Below the pieces are notes generated by a model. The model saw nothing but the letters and a program-made list of their open reading frames with translations, did no database searches and had not been told where the DNA came from. Made by a program: the position numbers and the translations under genes. From Entoloma clypeatum (lineage: Eukaryota > Basidiomycota > Agaricomycetes > Agaricales > Entolomataceae), in the NCBI GenBank assembly GCA_963565915.1, contig OY751495.1:1364001-1428000 (forward strand): a stretch of 64,000 nt of DNA, read 5' to 3'. This document shows positions 62,508 through 64,000 of this stretch, piece after piece. The first letter of the stretch is position 1, and the number at the start of each line of letters is the position of its first letter.

Positions 62508-63986
62508 TTGTTCGAGTGTCTGGTTGGTGCGTTCGGTTTGACCATCGTCTTCAGGGTGATATCCAGAAGTGAAGTGAAGTCTCATGTCGAGGGCTTTTGC
62601 AAGAGAGCGGAAAAGGCGGGAGACGAATACAGGTCCGCGATTGGATGTGACATTTTGCGGAACTCCGTGCTTGGAAAAGACGTGAAGCACGAAAAGGTTT
62701 GCTAGGTCTTCAGATGTGCAATTAATGGTGGTAGGAATGAAGATGCCTTGTTTAGTGAGGCGGTCTACAATGACCAGAATTGCATCAGAGCCAGCGGATG
62801 TCGGAAGGGGTTCAATGAAATCCATGGAAATAGAATGCCAGGGACGTTCAGGAATAGGGAGTTGTTTAAGCAGACCGTAGGGTTTATGACGTTGGGGTTT
62901 GGCGCGCATACAAGTGGTACATGACTTGCAATACTTTTTGACAAAGTCGCGCATTCCAGGCCAACTGTATTCTCGTTGGATAAGACTAATAGTCTTATTT
63001 TGACCAGGGTGTCCAGCCAGGATATGGTCATGCTTATTGCGGAGGATGCGGAGACGGAGGTCGGATGAGTCGGGAATGTAGATACGTCCATTGTGGAGTA
63101 GATAACCTGCTTCATTCACGATCCAGCGTGGATTAGGATTGTCGAGGAAAGAGGTGTAAATGGGATTGGTCAGAAGAGTGGAGAGGATATCGGAGCAGAG
63201 CTGATCCATATCCATGATGATTGTGGCATGGAGGATGGGTGTATATAACTCTGTTGCGCGAAGTGAAGTGGTGAGCTGTTCTTGTGTGAAGATGGGTTTG
63301 AAGTTGCTTGGGTTGACGGACAAATAGTCGCTATTTCCCTCTTTAGGGTAGACATCCCATCGTCTACTTAAAAGATCGGGCTTCGTACCTAAATGGCCAG
63401 GGCGGAAGCAGATGACGAGATTGAACTGGCAGAGGTATTCGGACCAACGAGCTTGTCGACGTGATAAAATCTTGGTAGTAGAAAAGTACTCAAGATTTTT
63501 GTGGTCCGTTATGACATTGATTGGAGCAGCGGAGCCTTCAAGGTAGTGACGCCAAACCTTGAATGCATCGTGGATCGCTAATAGTTCTTTGTCGTGGGTG
63601 TCATAGTTTAATTCGGGAGGTGTAAAGGTGCGGGAGTGGAAAGTGACCGGATGGATTTCGTCGTCGGAGGTGCGGATGGAGAGGATCGCACCCAAAGCGT
63701 AGTCGGAGGCATTGGTTTCGACGATAATAAGGCTGTTGGGAATCCAATGCGTAAGAACAGGTGCCGTGGTAAAGGCTTTCTTCAAAGTTTTGAAAGATTC
63801 GCGAGCGGAGTCGGAGAAGTGCCATTGTGTGTTTTTGCGGGTGAGTCGAGTGAGCGGAACAGTGATTTCGGAGTAGTAAGGAATGAATCGTCGATAAAAA
63901 TTGGCAAAACCTAAGAAAGACTGAATGTCTTTGACCTTCCTTGGTTCAGGCCAATCTTGAATAATTTTGACTTTCTTATCCGACAT
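62508..63986 (-). pseudogene. pol: Ty3-D Pol: RT thumb, RNase H, integrase core
   Basis: One open frame from the right part of the window to the Copia junction. RT/RNase H junction: FLGFANFYRRFIPYYSEI. RNase H: IIVETNASDYALGAIL, where Asn replaces the first catalytic Asp (codon AAT, complement of 63,711-63,713), and VITDHKNLEYF. Connection: GTKPDLLSRRWD. Integrase zinc region: HPGQNKTISLIQREYSWPGM, CKSCTTCMRAKP; core: ISMDFIEPLPTSAGSD (first Asp), NVTSNRGPVFVSRLF with Asn for the second Asp (complement of 62,641-62,643), and HPEDDGQTERTNQTLEQ with the Glu. No stops over 490 codons, but two lost catalytic residues. Confidence 0.92.
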
Positions 63987-64000
63987 GCGGAGGCCTGTCG

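Larger units (their letters stand above)
54214..64000 (-). mobile_element. Ty3/Gypsy retrotransposon D (partial), host of the Copia insertion
   Basis: On the reverse strand: RT thumb, RNase H and integrase (63,986-62,508), Copia insertion, integrase end with chromodomain (56,692-55,950), an antisense gene, polypurine tract and 3' LTR (54,756-54,214). Gag, protease, the RT palm and the 5' LTR lie beyond the window. It inserted in the duplicated hAT-like element; the 5 bases TGTTT (54,209-54,213) are the expected left target copy. Confidence 0.88.

Noticed and set aside
1..64000. CRISPR array, prokaryotic operon or plasmid origin
   Set aside because: No regularly spaced identical repeats with unique spacers; spliceosomal introns, LTR and LINE elements show a eukaryotic nuclear genome.

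Overview
The window is nuclear DNA of a filamentous fungus, most likely an agaricomycete basidiomycete. The evidence is introns of 50-62 bases with GT..AG ends, a Plavaka-type transposase, a Helitron helicase, a DIRS-type tyrosine recombinase, chromodomain Ty3 elements, and a nuclear insertion of fungal mitochondrial rRNA and intron DNA. I found no intact single-copy housekeeping gene. The window is a deep nest of transposable elements in which almost every gene is broken.

Layout. 0-5 kb: an inverted-repeat relative of the 49-kb region, an acidic hypothetical frame, a C-rich block, a reverse-strand Helitron helicase fragment (2.9-3.7 kb) and one copy of an unrecognised spliced gene family (3.8-4.5 kb). 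5-9.2 kb: Ty3 element A (gag, protease, RT, RNase H), interrupted by a solo LTR and a tRNA-like insertion. 10.1-14.75 kb: a Plavaka transposase exon pair cut by Ty3 element B (reverse strand), which itself carries a 2-kb inserted block. 14.8-15.9 kb: mitochondrial DNA (rns and rnl pieces, LAGLIDADG intron ORF). 16.4-17.6 kb: N-terminal part of the spliced family, with a hAT-like MITE. 17.7-21.95 kb: a reverse-strand pogo-type transposase split by a 2.1-kb hAT-like non-autonomous element. 22.2-23.3 kb: a JmjC-like block. 25.6-30.8 kb: Ty3 element C with 3' LTR and an extra downstream ORF. 30.8-32.8 kb: an ORF1-only non-LTR element. 32.8-35.3 kb: a hAT-like composite with two minisatellites. 35.3-41.1 kb: a Helitron helicase interrupted by a poly(A)-tailed non-LTR retrotransposon that carries an internal inversion. 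41.1-43.0 kb: a second non-LTR RT. 43.0-44.7 kb: a DIRS remnant. 44.8-45.6 kb: a second ORF1-only copy. 47-51 kb: MITEs, a foldback element and a minisatellite. 52.04-54.21 kb: a near-identical inverted copy of 20.04-22.21 kb. 54.2-64 kb: Ty3 element D (reverse strand, running off the window) with an antisense accessory gene, interrupted by a nearly complete Copia element (56,693-62,507).

Relations. Insertion order can be read from target-site duplications: Copia into Ty3-D into the duplicated hAT copy; hAT into pogo; non-LTR into Helitron; solo LTR into Ty3-A gag. Decay is concentrated at CpG sites: four catalytic Asp-to-Asn changes, many CGA-to-TGA stops, and all three differences between the Copia LTRs fit CpG deamination. 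The most unusual items are the antisense zinc/coiled-coil gene inside Ty3-D, the ORF1-only non-LTR copies, the in-place inversion in the non-LTR element, the hAT-like MITE set with shared ends but different subterminal words, and the near-identical inverted duplication.
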